From: JBBIGV01 sp037447335
Lineage (GTDB): Bacteria > Bacteroidota > Ignavibacteria > Ignavibacteriales > Ignavibacteriaceae
DNA length: 31,097 nt
Assembly (NCBI GenBank): GCA_037447335.1
Contig: JBBIGV010000036.1
Span: 1 to 31,097 of the forward strand
Direction of reading: 5' to 3'
Shown piece by piece: positions 14,637 to 22,009 of this stretch. The notes below the pieces were generated by a model. It did no database searches. It was not told where the DNA came from and saw only the letters and a list, made by a program, of their open reading frames with translations. Each line of letters starts with the position of its first letter. The first letter of the stretch is position 1. A program made the translations under genes and the position numbers.

Positions 14637-17435
14637 CTAATCGGTTTTTTGCTGATTAACTTTTGCTGTTGTTGATTCATTGATCAATTGTGCAATGGAG
14701 CCAAACCGAATACCTGTATGATAACCCAGACCTATTTCACAGGTTCTGCTGTTTGAATAACCCGGTGCAATAGATTTGCATAATTCTTCCTGAAGATTTT
14801 TTAATGCAAACTGATTCAGCTTGGGGAGTAAGAATCCCTTGTATCCTGCAAAACCGCAGCAGTGAGATTGGATTACATCAATTTTTTCTGCGCACAGTTT
14901 CGCTATTGATTCATCATCCGTATGAATGCTCATTCTTTGGGTTGAACAGGGATGATAAATTTTTATCGCTTCTTTTTTATTGGAAAAATGAAGTTCATCA
15001 ATAAGATATTTATTTGTGAACTGGCTGATGCTTAATAAATTATTCTTCAAGCCTGCCGTTTCAGTTATATGATGAAGACAGGGAGAATTATCCACTATTA
15101 CAGGTAATTTCCATCCTTCTGAAGATGAGTGCAGCGTTTCAAGTAATTGCCCGAGTTTTTTTTCGCCTGCTTTTGTGTAACCTGAATTCGAGAATGCAAG
15201 ACCGCAGCATACCGAAGCTAAACCATCAGGATAAACTACCTGATATCCTGCTTTGTTTAATAAGGAGTTGATGTGCATAGGTACTGAAGAGCCATCAGCA
15301 TATCCAAATGAGCGTGTTATGCAGGTGGGGAAATTGACCGCTTTCTTTTTTCCGGCAGCATTCTTTGTTACTGTTTTAATTTTGGGTGCAGTGTCCGGCA
15401 AAAGATTCAACACGAAATTTTTTTTGATCAGAAAACTTAAACCGGGGGTTTTCTTTAACAGGGCTAATATCAATAGCCCTGTTCTTAATAAATGAAATAC
15501 CATATTAAAATTATCTGAAGCGAAACCGGCAAAGATATTTTTCAGCGATGATGATTCCGCTGCTCTCAGCTCTTTGACAAATTCACCTGTATTTATTCCA
15601 ACCGGACATTTAAGCTCACACAATCCGTCGGCAGCACAGGTTTTATCAGCATGGTATTTAAATATTTTTTTGATGTTGGACTTCAAATGATTCTTAGAAG
15701 ATTGACTGCTTATTTCGCGATATGCAGTAATTTTCTGACGCGGCGAAAAAGTAAATTCATTTGAGACGCATGCCGATTCACAAAAACCACACTCGGTGCA
15801 TTTGTCAATCAGCGGGTGCGCAGCCGGCATTGGCTTGAGATTTTTCACGTGTATATCAGGATCGCTATTAAGTATTACCCCGGGATTAAGAATATTCAAT
15901 GGATCAAAAATTCTTTTAATTTCCTTCATCAGGCTGTAAGCTTCTTTTCCCCATTCCAGTTCCACAAACGGCGCAGCATTTCTTCCCGTTCCGTGTTCGG
16001 CTTTAAATGAACCTTCATATTTATCTGTTACTAAGCAGGCAAGTTCATCCATAAAGGATTTATACTTTGTTATTTCATCCTGTTTATTAAGATCAGGACT
16101 GAAAACGAAGTGAAGATTTCCATCAAGTGCATGTCCAAAGATTATCGCATTGTCATATTCGTATTTCCTAAAAAGATTTTGAAGGTCTTCCATAAGAGAT
16201 GACAGATGATCAGTAGCAACAGCCACATCTTCAATAATTACACTAGTGCCGGTTTGTCTTATAGCGCCAACGCTCGGGAAAAGACCTTTTCTGATATTCC
16301 ACAACTGTGCAGTATGAAGTGGGTCAGATGTAAACTCGACAGGAAACAGAATGTTGTGAACTTTAAGTGCATTCATTATTTCATGAACATTTTTATCAAG
16401 CGATTCCTGATCTTCGGCAGTTGTTTCTATAAGAAGTGCCGCTGTGTTTTTATCGAGTTGTTCAATTACCTCTGGCGCACCCGGTTTACCCTGCACAGTA
16501 CTCAGTGATGCTCTATCCATAATTTCTGCGGCATTAACAGGCAGTTCTTTGAGAGTCTTTATGGTTTTACAAGCGTTCAGGATATCACTAAAAAATAAAA
16601 GTGATGTTGCCTTATGTTTGTATTCAGGAACTGTATCAAGTGTTATTTCAGAAATGAATCCTAAAGTTCCTTCAGAACCGATCATCAGATGCTGAATGAT
16701 TTCTATCGGGTCTTCGAAATCAATTAAAGAATTCAGGCTGTAACCGGTTGTATTCTTGATGCTGAATTTTTTTCTTATAAGTCCTGATAAATAAGTATTT
16801 GATTTTACACGGGTGGATAAATTATTAACCGCTTCAATAATATCATGGTGAGAGAGTTTGAATTTTCTGATACTTTCTTCATTGGCTGTATCAAGCAGAA
16901 TTCCATCATAAAAGATGATTCTCATAGAGCGCAGCGTTTTATATGAATTTTTTGAAATACTGCAGCACATTCCGCTGGCATTGTTTGCGGCAATTCCCCC
17001 GATCATTGCAGCATCTATTGAAGCGGGGTCGGGTCCTATTTTTTTGCCATAAGTGAGTAACAGCCTGTTGATTTTCCCGCCGGTTAAACCGGGCTGGACA
17101 GTAATGGATTCAGCATTTTTGTTTATTAAAAATTTATTCCAATCGGTTCCAATAATCACGAGCACCGAATCACACTGTGCCTGCCCTGAAAGACTTGTGC
17201 CCGCCGCCCGGAAAGTAACGGGCAGCTTCAGCGAAACACAGGCTTTCAGAATTAACTTAACCTCTTCCTCATTTGATGCACGTATTATAATTTCCGGCAC
17301 TAAGCGATAAAAACTTGCATCCGAACCTATAACTATTCTTTCAAACTCACTGGTTATCACGCGGGATTGTGGAATATGATCAAGCAGCGATTTCTTTAAT
17401 CGTAAATATTTTGCTGTGTGCTGTTGGCGGTTCAT
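14637..17435 (-). CDS. FAD/Fe-S D-lactate dehydrogenase-type oxidoreductase
   Basis: A 932-residue fusion enzyme like the YdiJ / D-lactate dehydrogenase group. The N-terminal FAD_binding_4 domain includes 'LPVTFRAAGTSLSGQAQ' and 'AMIGGIAANNASGMCC'. A FAD-oxidase C-terminal domain follows ('GHALDGNLHFVF', 'KAEHGTGRNAAPFVELEWG'). Then comes a ferredoxin-like segment with C546, C549, C552 and C556 ('CTECGFCESAC') and C600, C606 and C610 ('CAADGLCELKCPVG'). At the end are two cysteine-rich CCG domains ('VCCGLAFSNSG', 'SHCCGFAGYKG'). This order equals GlcD/LldE-type subunits fused into one chain. The likely reaction is oxidation of a D-2-hydroxyacid, passing electrons to quinone or cytochrome. The exact substrate is uncertain. 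It has no Shine-Dalgarno. Confidence 0.87.
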   Translation of the reverse strand: MNRQQHTAKYLRLKKSLLDHIPQSRVITSEFERIVIGSDASFYRLVPEIIIRASNEEEVKLILKACVSLKLPVTFRAAGTSLSGQAQCDSVLVIIGTDWNKFLINKNAESITVQPGLTGGKINRLLLTYGKKIGPDPASIDAAMIGGIAANNASGMCCSISKNSYKTLRSMRIIFYDGILLDTANEESIRKFKLSHHDIIEAVNNLSTRVKSNTYLSGLIRKKFSIKNTTGYSLNSLIDFEDPIEIIQHLMIGSEGTLGFISEITLDTVPEYKHKATSLLFFSDILNACKTIKTLKELPVNAAEIMDRASLSTVQGKPGAPEVIEQLDKNTAALLIETTAEDQESLDKNVHEIMNALKVHNILFPVEFTSDPLHTAQLWNIRKGLFPSVGAIRQTGTSVIIEDVAVATDHLSSLMEDLQNLFRKYEYDNAIIFGHALDGNLHFVFSPDLNKQDEITKYKSFMDELACLVTDKYEGSFKAEHGTGRNAAPFVELEWGKEAYSLMKEIKRIFDPLNILNPGVILNSDPDIHVKNLKPMPAAHPLIDKCTECGFCESACVSNEFTFSPRQKITAYREISSQSSKNHLKSNIKKIFKYHADKTCAADGLCELKCPVGINTGEFVKELRAAESSSLKNIFAGFASDNFNMVFHLLRTGLLILALLKKTPGLSFLIKKNFVLNLLPDTAPKIKTVTKNAAGKKKAVNFPTCITRSFGYADGSSVPMHINSLLNKAGYQVVYPDGLASVCCGLAFSNSGYTKAGEKKLGQLLETLHSSSEGWKLPVIVDNSPCLHHITETAGLKNNLLSISQFTNKYLIDELHFSNKKEAIKIYHPCSTQRMSIHTDDESIAKLCAEKIDVIQSHCCGFAGYKGFLLPKLNQFALKNLQEELCKSIAPGYSNSRTCEIGLGYHTGIRFGSIAQLINESTTAKVNQQKTD

Positions 17436-17677
17436 TTTTTAAATTTTAGTTGAAATTCAGATAAAATATAAGCCCTTTAAACCAAAAATCATTTTGTATA
17501 AATCATCTTGAAAGTAATCGTTTATTTTTGATAAGAGAATCGGAAAAAACTTCCCGGAAGATGTTTGACAATTGGTAAAAACATTAGCATTAGAAAAAAT
17601 TACCGATAAATTTTTCCTGATTTGTAAATAATTATAACACATATTTACAATACGTAAAGCATCAAAACAGATACGTC

Positions 17678-17731
17678 ATGGCATTATTGTTGAAAAAATA
17701 TTCTACACAAAAATTAAAAGGAGGTCCCTGA
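17678..17731 (+). CDS. Candidate 17-codon leader peptide
   Basis: An ATG at 17678 opens a 17-residue frame (MALLLKKYSTQKLKGGP) that ends in TGA overlapping the next ATG as TGATG. It contains the AAGGAGGT Shine-Dalgarno of the downstream gene as its last sense codons. The arrangement suggests translational coupling or an attenuating leader, and a terminal Gly-Gly-Pro followed by stop can slow termination. There is no good ribosome-binding site of its own, so this is a hypothesis. Confidence 0.3.
   Translation: MALLLKKYSTQKLKGGP
17716..17730 (+). promoter_or_regulatory. Very strong Shine-Dalgarno for the 35-residue gene
   Basis: AAAAGGAGGTCCCTG immediately before the ATG at 17731: a full AGGAGGT, the best ribosome-binding site in the window. 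Most other genes here have little or none, so this is a strong argument that the tiny downstream frame is truly translated. Confidence 0.7.
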
Positions 17732-17838
17732 TGGGAATTATTGAAGTAGGTGTCGTATCATACATTGTTGTTCTTGCTGTACTGGCAAGGGTTAGTTCCC
17801 GCAAAACAACCCGGCAATTAAAAGGGTCTTTAAAGTAA
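17731..17838 (+). CDS. Small single-pass membrane protein, 35 residues
   Basis: A short frame with no family I recognise. Residues 2-19 ('GIIEVGVVSYIVVLAVLA') form one membrane helix, followed by a strongly basic tail ('RVSSRKTTRQLKGSLK') that would stay in the cytoplasm, giving an N-out topology. The evidence for a real gene is the perfect AGGAGGT Shine-Dalgarno 7-8 nt before the ATG, the coherent helix-plus-basic-tail design, and a hairpin after the stop. It lies in an otherwise empty 460-bp gap between the D-lactate dehydrogenase and rpiA genes. Its small size and shape resemble accessory subunits of membrane complexes or regulatory small proteins, but no function can be assigned. Confidence 0.65.
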   Translation: MGIIEVGVVSYIVVLAVLARVSSRKTTRQLKGSLK

Positions 17839-17868
17839 AACGTCAGAATGTAAACAGATATTAAACGG

Positions 17869-17907
17869 GTTAATTGTCATTCAAAGCGGATGGCAATTAA
17901 CTCCGCT
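17869..17907. terminator. Hairpin between the small membrane gene and rpiA
   Basis: GTTAATTGTCAT (17869-17880) pairs with ATGGCAATTAAC (17890-17901) over 12 positions with one G-U. A competing stem AAGCGGA (17884-17890) / TCCGCTT (17902-17908) overlaps it. It lies between the stop of the 35-residue gene and the stop of convergent rpiA, so a bidirectional terminator is the natural reading, but there is no strong T-run on either side. Confidence 0.45.
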
Positions 17908-18577
17908 TATTATTTGCTGAAAGAGTTCTTATTTCATTTTCGAAACCAACAATTACCTTATCAGCAATGTTAATAAACAATCCATTCTCCACCACACCCG
18001 GTAGAAGATTCAATTCAGATTCCAGATTTACCGGGTTTTTTATTTCGTTTAAGTGCAGATCAATTATAAAATTTCCGCTATCTGTTTTATAGAGATATTC
18101 ACCATTCTTTCTTATTACAGGCTTATAACCCGATTTATCAAATTTTGCCAGCAGAAAGTTATAAGCAAGCGGAATGACTTCAACAGGCAATGGGAACCTG
18201 CCTAGCTTACTTACAATTTTTGAAGAATCAACTATCCAGATCACTTCATCGGAAGCAGAAGCAATTATTTTTTCAAAAAGAAGCGCGCCTCCTCCTCCTT
18301 TTATTCCGTTTAAATCCGGGTCAACTTCATCAGCGCCGTCTATTGTAAGGTCAATTTTTCCGTTGCTTTCAAACGGGATCAGTGGAATATTTTTTTCCTT
18401 AGCTATTTGCGTAGTTTGTACGGAAGTTGAAACTGCCTGAATATTTAAACCATCACGAACCAGTTCTCCGAGCTTATTCAAAAGGAAAAAGACGGTTGAG
18501 CCTGTGCCGAGACCGATTATCATACCATCTTTTACGAATTCTGCGGCTTTTTCCGCTGCAATTTGTTTTGGGTTCAT
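17897..18577 (-). CDS. rpiA: Ribose-5-phosphate isomerase A
   Basis: Interconverts ribose-5-phosphate and ribulose-5-phosphate in the pentose phosphate pathway. Diagnostic blocks are 'GLGTGSTVFFLLNKLGE' (phosphate binding), 'DLTIDGADEVDPDLNGIKGGGGALLFEKI' (active-site Asp residues and the Gly-rich loop) and 'WIVDSSKIVSKLGRFPLPVEV'. I choose the ATG at 18577, giving 226 residues that begin 'MNPKQIAAEKAAEFVKDG', as in other RpiA proteins. The frame stays open 22 codons further, to 18643, but that stretch ('MFVPLYSHNYFLRIF...') is atypical, and the DNA there contains a TATTTTTA box that fits a promoter. It diverges from the Lrp-family gene. Confidence 0.95.
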   Translation of the reverse strand: MNPKQIAAEKAAEFVKDGMIIGLGTGSTVFFLLNKLGELVRDGLNIQAVSTSVQTTQIAKEKNIPLIPFESNGKIDLTIDGADEVDPDLNGIKGGGGALLFEKIIASASDEVIWIVDSSKIVSKLGRFPLPVEVIPLAYNFLLAKFDKSGYKPVIRKNGEYLYKTDSGNFIIDLHLNEIKNPVNLESELNLLPGVVENGLFINIADKVIVGFENEIRTLSANNKRS

Positions 18578-18653
18578 TTTTTGCACTATTGTTTCTTTAA
18601 AAATACGCAAAAAGTAATTATGGCTATAAAGCGGAACAAACAATCAGAAACCA

Positions 18654-18744
18654 ATATGTTTACAAATAACAAATATTAACAAATATTATTAAGTTAATTT
18701 ATAAGATATAATAATATTATTCTTGATATTAATTGATATGTTTA
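18654..18744. promoter_or_regulatory. Repeat-rich AT tract between rpiA and the Lrp gene
   Basis: The divergent intergenic region holds a perfect tandem 10-bp repeat AACAAATATT (18668-18677 and 18678-18687), a 12-bp perfect palindrome AATAATATTATT (18710-18721), and two copies of ATATGTTTA 82 bp apart (18654-18662 and 18736-18744). AT-rich sites repeated at helical spacing next to an Lrp/AsnC gene suit binding by the Lrp oligomer, so autoregulation is likely. No exact promoter is identified. Confidence 0.4.
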
Positions 18745-18775
18745 ATATAATTAAGTAAAACAAAATAAATTTTTT

Positions 18776-19270
18776 ATGAATAATTCAAAAGAAATAAAGC
18801 TGGACGATACCGACAAAAAGATACTCGATATACTGCAGTCTGATGCAAGCTATACAAATGTTGAGTTAGCAAAGATGGTCGGGATTTCTCCCCCGGGAAT
18901 GCTCGAACGCGTAAAGCGGTTGAAAAACTCGGGAGTAATAAAAAAATACGTTGTTATTGTTGACCCGCCAAAAGTCGGAACAGGTTTATTCGCTATTATT
19001 TCTGTTTCATTAACTGCGCACCAGCTTCCTTCTATAGATAATTTCATTAAAGCCATTAATAAGATGGATGAAATTATGGAATGTTATCACGTTACGGGTG
19101 AGTATGATTTCCTGCTGAAGGTTGCTGCAAAAGATATTCAATCGTATGAAAAATTCATACTCGAAAAACTAACAAGAATCAAAGGAGTGAACAGGATAAA
19201 CACCTCCTTCATTCTTTCAGCATTTAAACAGGAAACTAAATTAAAGGTAGAAATAAATGAAAGGGGATAG
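18776..19270 (+). CDS. Lrp/AsnC family transcriptional regulator
   Basis: A 164-residue feast/famine regulator. The N-terminal helix-turn-helix covers about residues 6-55 ('LDDTDKKILDILQSDASYTNVELAKMVGIS..GMLERVKRLKNSGVIKKY', quoted in part), the family's usual 'LD..D..IL..Lq.da..s..elA..vgiS...v..Rv.rLe..GvI' pattern. The C-terminal RAM/AsnC ligand domain shows 'VTGEYDFLLKVAAKDIQSYEKFI' (about 108-130), with the GxYDfll ligand loop. Members bind amino acids and form octamers or hexadecamers. The gene directly precedes a methionine gamma-lyase-like enzyme with essentially no gap, so it probably controls sulfur amino-acid breakdown in response to methionine or a related amino acid. Confidence 0.93.
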   Translation: MNNSKEIKLDDTDKKILDILQSDASYTNVELAKMVGISPPGMLERVKRLKNSGVIKKYVVIVDPPKVGTGLFAIISVSLTAHQLPSIDNFIKAINKMDEIMECYHVTGEYDFLLKVAAKDIQSYEKFILEKLTRIKGVNRINTSFILSAFKQETKLKVEINERG

Positions 19271-19271
19271 C

Positions 19272-20498
19272 ATGAAAAAATTTGACCCAAGCAAAGCTAT
19301 ACAAGACTATCTCGTTTTCGGCGAGTTCGGTGATGTGAATCCGTCAATAACCGATTCATCAACTTATACATTCCTCAAGCCGGAAACGATGAAAGAAATT
19401 TTTGAACACGATATTGAAGGGTGCTTCTTATACTCACGTCACTGGAATCCAACAAATAAATTTTTGTCGGATGCTCTTGCAAGGCTTGAAGATACCGAAG
19501 CAGCTATTGTAACCTCATCTGGTATGGCTGCTATTGCTAGCACCATGCTTCAGATATGCAGCTACGGTGATGAAATTGTTTCAAGCCGGACCATTTACGG
19601 CGGGACGTACGCATTCTTCAAAAACTTTCTGCCAAAATTCGGTATAAAGGTGCGGTTCATTAATTCACAAAATCTTACCGAGATAGAAAGCTCAATAAAC
19701 AGTTCAACTAAAGTGATTTATTGTGAATCTATCAGCAATCCACTTCTTGAAGTTGCAGATATTCCAGCTATCAGCCTTATAGCAAAGAAGCATAATCTTA
19801 AGCTGGTGGTGGACAATACTTTTAGCCCGTTAATTCTTTCCCCGCACAGATTAGGTGCGGATATAGTAATACACAGTCTGACGAAATACATCAATGGTAC
19901 AAGTGATTGCGTGGCTGGTTGTATTTGTGCTTCTCACGAATTTATTTCACAGCTTACAGATATTAACTCCGGTGCAACGATGTTGTTGGGCCCGGTACTC
20001 GATAGTTTTCGGGCTGCTAGTATTCAGAAAAATCTCCACAGCCTTCATGTAAGAATGAAAAAGCATGGAGATAATGCGCTGTATCTTGCTCAAAGACTTG
20101 AAGACCTGGGACATATAATTCATTATCCCGGACTTCCGAATCATCCGCAGCACGAATTACTAACTGATTTAATGAATGAGGGCTTTGGATACGGCGGGAT
20201 AATGACTCTTGATGCTCACAAGTCTGAAACTGCAGATAAGCTGATGGAGAAAATGCAGGATGAGAAAGTCGGGTATCTGGCTGTGAGTCTTGGTTATTTT
20301 AAAACTCTTTTCAGTTCACCCGGGCACAGTACATCCTCAGAAATTCCTGAAGAAGAAAGGGAAAAGATGGGGCTCTCATCCGGGCTTGTAAGGTTTTCAG
20401 TCGGGCTGGATAATGACATTGAGTTAGCTTTTGAAAGAATTATGAGAAGCATTAAGCATGCTGATCTTAGCCCATCTGCACACGAAGCAGAACATTAA
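19272..20498 (+). CDS. Methionine gamma-lyase-type PLP enzyme (trans-sulfuration family)
   Basis: A fold-type I PLP enzyme of the Cys/Met metabolism family. From the ATG at 19272 the chain has 408 residues: 'YSRHWNPT' (54-61) is the Tyr/Arg substrate-phosphate loop, 'SSGMAAI' (82-88) binds the PLP phosphate, D181 in 'VVDNTFSPL' contacts the pyridine nitrogen, and K205 in 'HSLTKYING' forms the Schiff base. Family members include methionine gamma-lyase, cystathionine lyases and O-acetylhomoserine sulfhydrylase, and sequence alone does not settle which. An in-frame ATG at 19257 lies inside the Lrp gene. The second ATG has an AAGGGG Shine-Dalgarno and starts 1 nt after the Lrp stop, so I prefer it. 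A strong terminator follows. Confidence 0.88.
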   Translation: MKKFDPSKAIQDYLVFGEFGDVNPSITDSSTYTFLKPETMKEIFEHDIEGCFLYSRHWNPTNKFLSDALARLEDTEAAIVTSSGMAAIASTMLQICSYGDEIVSSRTIYGGTYAFFKNFLPKFGIKVRFINSQNLTEIESSINSSTKVIYCESISNPLLEVADIPAISLIAKKHNLKLVVDNTFSPLILSPHRLGADIVIHSLTKYINGTSDCVAGCICASHEFISQLTDINSGATMLLGPVLDSFRAASIQKNLHSLHVRMKKHGDNALYLAQRLEDLGHIIHYPGLPNHPQHELLTDLMNEGFGYGGIMTLDAHKSETADKLMEKMQDEKVGYLAVSLGYFKTLFSSPGHSTSSEIPEEEREKMGLSSGLVRFSVGLDNDIELAFERIMRSIKHADLSPSAHEAEH

Positions 20499-20519
20499 TT
20501 ATCAATGAAATATTATTAC

Positions 20520-20562
20520 TGCCGGTGTAAAGTATAAATTTTGCACCGGCATTTTTCTTTTT
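20520..20562 (+). terminator. Strong intrinsic terminator after the Lrp/PLP operon
   Basis: TGCCGGTGTAAA (20520-20531), an 8-nt loop, then TTTGCACCGGCA (20540-20551): a 12-bp stem with one G-U pair, followed by TTTTTCTTTTT. This is a textbook rho-independent terminator 21 nt after the PLP gene stop. Confidence 0.88.
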
Positions 20563-20630
20563 AAAACTGTTGTGATGTTCCGAATGCCGGTAAAGAATAT
20601 ACTGCCCGCTTAATATGCAAAAATTTATTG

Positions 20631-21404
20631 CTAAGCTGAATTAACCAGCTTCATTTTATAAAATGTTGCTTTCCAAGATTTCTTTTTTACATCGAGATAT
20701 TTCTCAATAAAAGTCACGTTATCTTTTTTATCAACCATCACTACGCTCATTGCACGCGTTCCATATTTGGAAGATTCGATAAAGACAGGGGATAAAATTC
20801 TCTCAAGTTCAATCCCTACACCGGTATCAGGGAGTGTATTATCCTCAGCAATTGTTTTGTCAGAAAGAATATCAATCAGTTCGTATACTGAAAATTCTTC
20901 CTTTGAAATGATTTTTTTAAAATGATTTTTGCTGCGTTCAACTTTAGGCCAGGGTGTATTGAGGAGATGATTGCTTAAACCATGAATGCCCGGATTAAGT
21001 TTAATCACTGTTTTAGTTTGATTAGAAAAATAGTAAAGTTCATTAACGCTGCCGAAGACTAAATTATATCCGTTGAATTCATCTGAACTTTGGATTAGCT
21101 GCTCAGCGAACTGCTCAGATGAGTAAGATCCGGAAAGATATTCAGAAACAATAATCCCTCTTGAAGGCGCCTCATCTTTAAGGTTGGAAAGGTCACGATA
21201 GTTTGTAATTGCAGCAAACAAACCTTTTCTTGAAATACCCATCCAGGTTCCGCCTTCCTTCAGATCCCTTCCGGCAAGAATATCGGGATTGTCTTTCCAG
21301 AAAGATGCAGCAGCAGAAGGGCGGTCATAAAACTCATCCCTGTTGGCAATAAAAATAAGCTTATAATCAAGGTTATAGTTTATCGCAAGATTTATCAAAC
21401 ACAT
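20631..21404 (-). CDS. NRDE family protein (TANGO2-like)
   Basis: A 257-residue protein of the NRDE/DUF833 (TANGO2 homologue) family. It begins 'MCLINLAIN' with the conserved Cys2, a candidate N-terminal nucleophile after Met removal, followed by the name-giving 'ANRDEFYDRPS' (residues 20-30), 'LAGRDLKEGGTWMGISRKGLFAAITNYR' and 'SRGIIVSEYL', and it ends in the usual short helix. The fold resembles Ntn hydrolases. A haem-trafficking role has been proposed for eukaryotic TANGO2, but the bacterial function is not settled. A GGAG Shine-Dalgarno 7 nt upstream supports the ATG at 21404. It stands alone, diverging from the long leader of the receptor operon. Confidence 0.88.
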   Translation of the reverse strand: MCLINLAINYNLDYKLIFIANRDEFYDRPSAAASFWKDNPDILAGRDLKEGGTWMGISRKGLFAAITNYRDLSNLKDEAPSRGIIVSEYLSGSYSSEQFAEQLIQSSDEFNGYNLVFGSVNELYYFSNQTKTVIKLNPGIHGLSNHLLNTPWPKVERSKNHFKKIISKEEFSVYELIDILSDKTIAEDNTLPDTGVGIELERILSPVFIESSKYGTRAMSVVMVDKKDNVTFIEKYLDVKKKSWKATFYKMKLVNSA

Positions 21405-21526
21405 TTAGTGCTCCAAATATTATGTTATTTATTTGCTTAAATATATGATTTGTGCTCATTTGCTTTGTAAGTTAAAAAATAACAAACTAAAAGTAAGCAT
21501 GAATACTTCTGAACTTTTCTATGCTA

Positions 21527-21542
21527 TGTTTTTGCAAAAACA
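21527..21542. promoter_or_regulatory. 16-bp perfect palindrome, candidate operator
   Basis: TGTTTTTGCAAAAACA is its own reverse complement over all 16 positions, in the gap between the NRDE gene and the receptor operon. It could bind a dimeric regulator acting on either side. It is about 330 bp upstream of the recognised receptor promoter and 123 bp upstream of the NRDE start. Confidence 0.35.
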
Positions 21543-21872
21543 AACATCCGAAAATCATTACCGGAAGGAGAAAACTAACTTGATTCTTAATTAAATAAAA
21601 TTTTTACTACTTAGCACTTTAAATAATTAAGGAATAATTCTAATACACAGGGGTTTCTTAAAATATTTGTATCTCAACTATTGCCTTTGCAAATTTCTTT
21701 TAGCAACTTATAATCAGATTACGACCGGTGTTGTAATTTTGGTCGAATCTAACACAAGAAATTTTTAATAGCGGGAAATGATGTTTCGAAATGTGTGTCA
21801 GCGGTCTTTTTCATGAATATTCAACAAAGAACGACAATTGTTATGGGTGTCATTTACGGAAATTTTTCAATG

Positions 21873-21902
21873 TTGATTTTCAATTCTCTAAGCATATTTT
21901 TG
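21873..21902 (+). promoter_or_regulatory. Promoter of the receptor/T9SS cargo operon
   Basis: TTG at 21873-21875 and TATTTTTG at 21895-21902 give TTG-N19-TAnnTTTG, the Bacteroidota vegetative promoter pattern with normal spacing. Transcription would start near 21907-21910, leaving a 5' leader of about 100 nt before the ATG at 22010. Confidence 0.6.
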
Positions 21903-22009
21903 AACTACAAAATTTTAATAAATGAGGAATAGACTATAAAAAGTATTTTACTACACGTCAAAAATCATCACGATACAACTTACAAAGAATCACTCCCCGG
22001 AGGATTATA

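Larger units (their letters stand above)
21405..22009. other. 605-bp non-coding leader region of the receptor operon
   Basis: No convincing gene. It contains a 16-bp perfect palindrome TGTTTTTGCAAAAACA (21527-21542), a hairpin GATT-A-CGACC (21717-21726) / GGTCGAATC (21741-21749) with one bulge, a good Bacteroidota-type promoter (21873-21902), and a GGAGG Shine-Dalgarno just before 22010. Two short open frames (21499-21594 and 21813-21932) have no ribosome-binding site. The length suggests extra regulation of the surface-protein operon. Confidence 0.6.

Noticed and set aside
17457..17642. 61-codon minus-strand frame between the D-lactate dehydrogenase gene and the small membrane gene
   Set aside because: No ribosome-binding site, low-complexity AT-driven composition and no domain-like pattern.
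17679..17694. Sigma-54-like sequence TGGCATTATTGTTGAA before the 35-residue gene
   Set aside because: The -24 GG is present but the -12 position reads GA instead of GC, and the site overlaps a possible leader frame; too weak to call.
18578..18643. N-terminal extension of RpiA by 22 residues
   Set aside because: The added residues do not match RpiA family starts, and the DNA there looks like the rpiA promoter (TATTTTTA box).
21499..21594. 31-codon frame overlapping the 16-bp palindrome
   Set aside because: No Shine-Dalgarno, no recognisable features, and codon use looks random.
21813..21932. 39-codon hydrophobic frame in the leader of the receptor operon
   Set aside because: It has no ribosome-binding site, the DNA is very AT-rich, and the recognised TTG/TAnnTTTG promoter lies inside it, so a chance frame is more likely.
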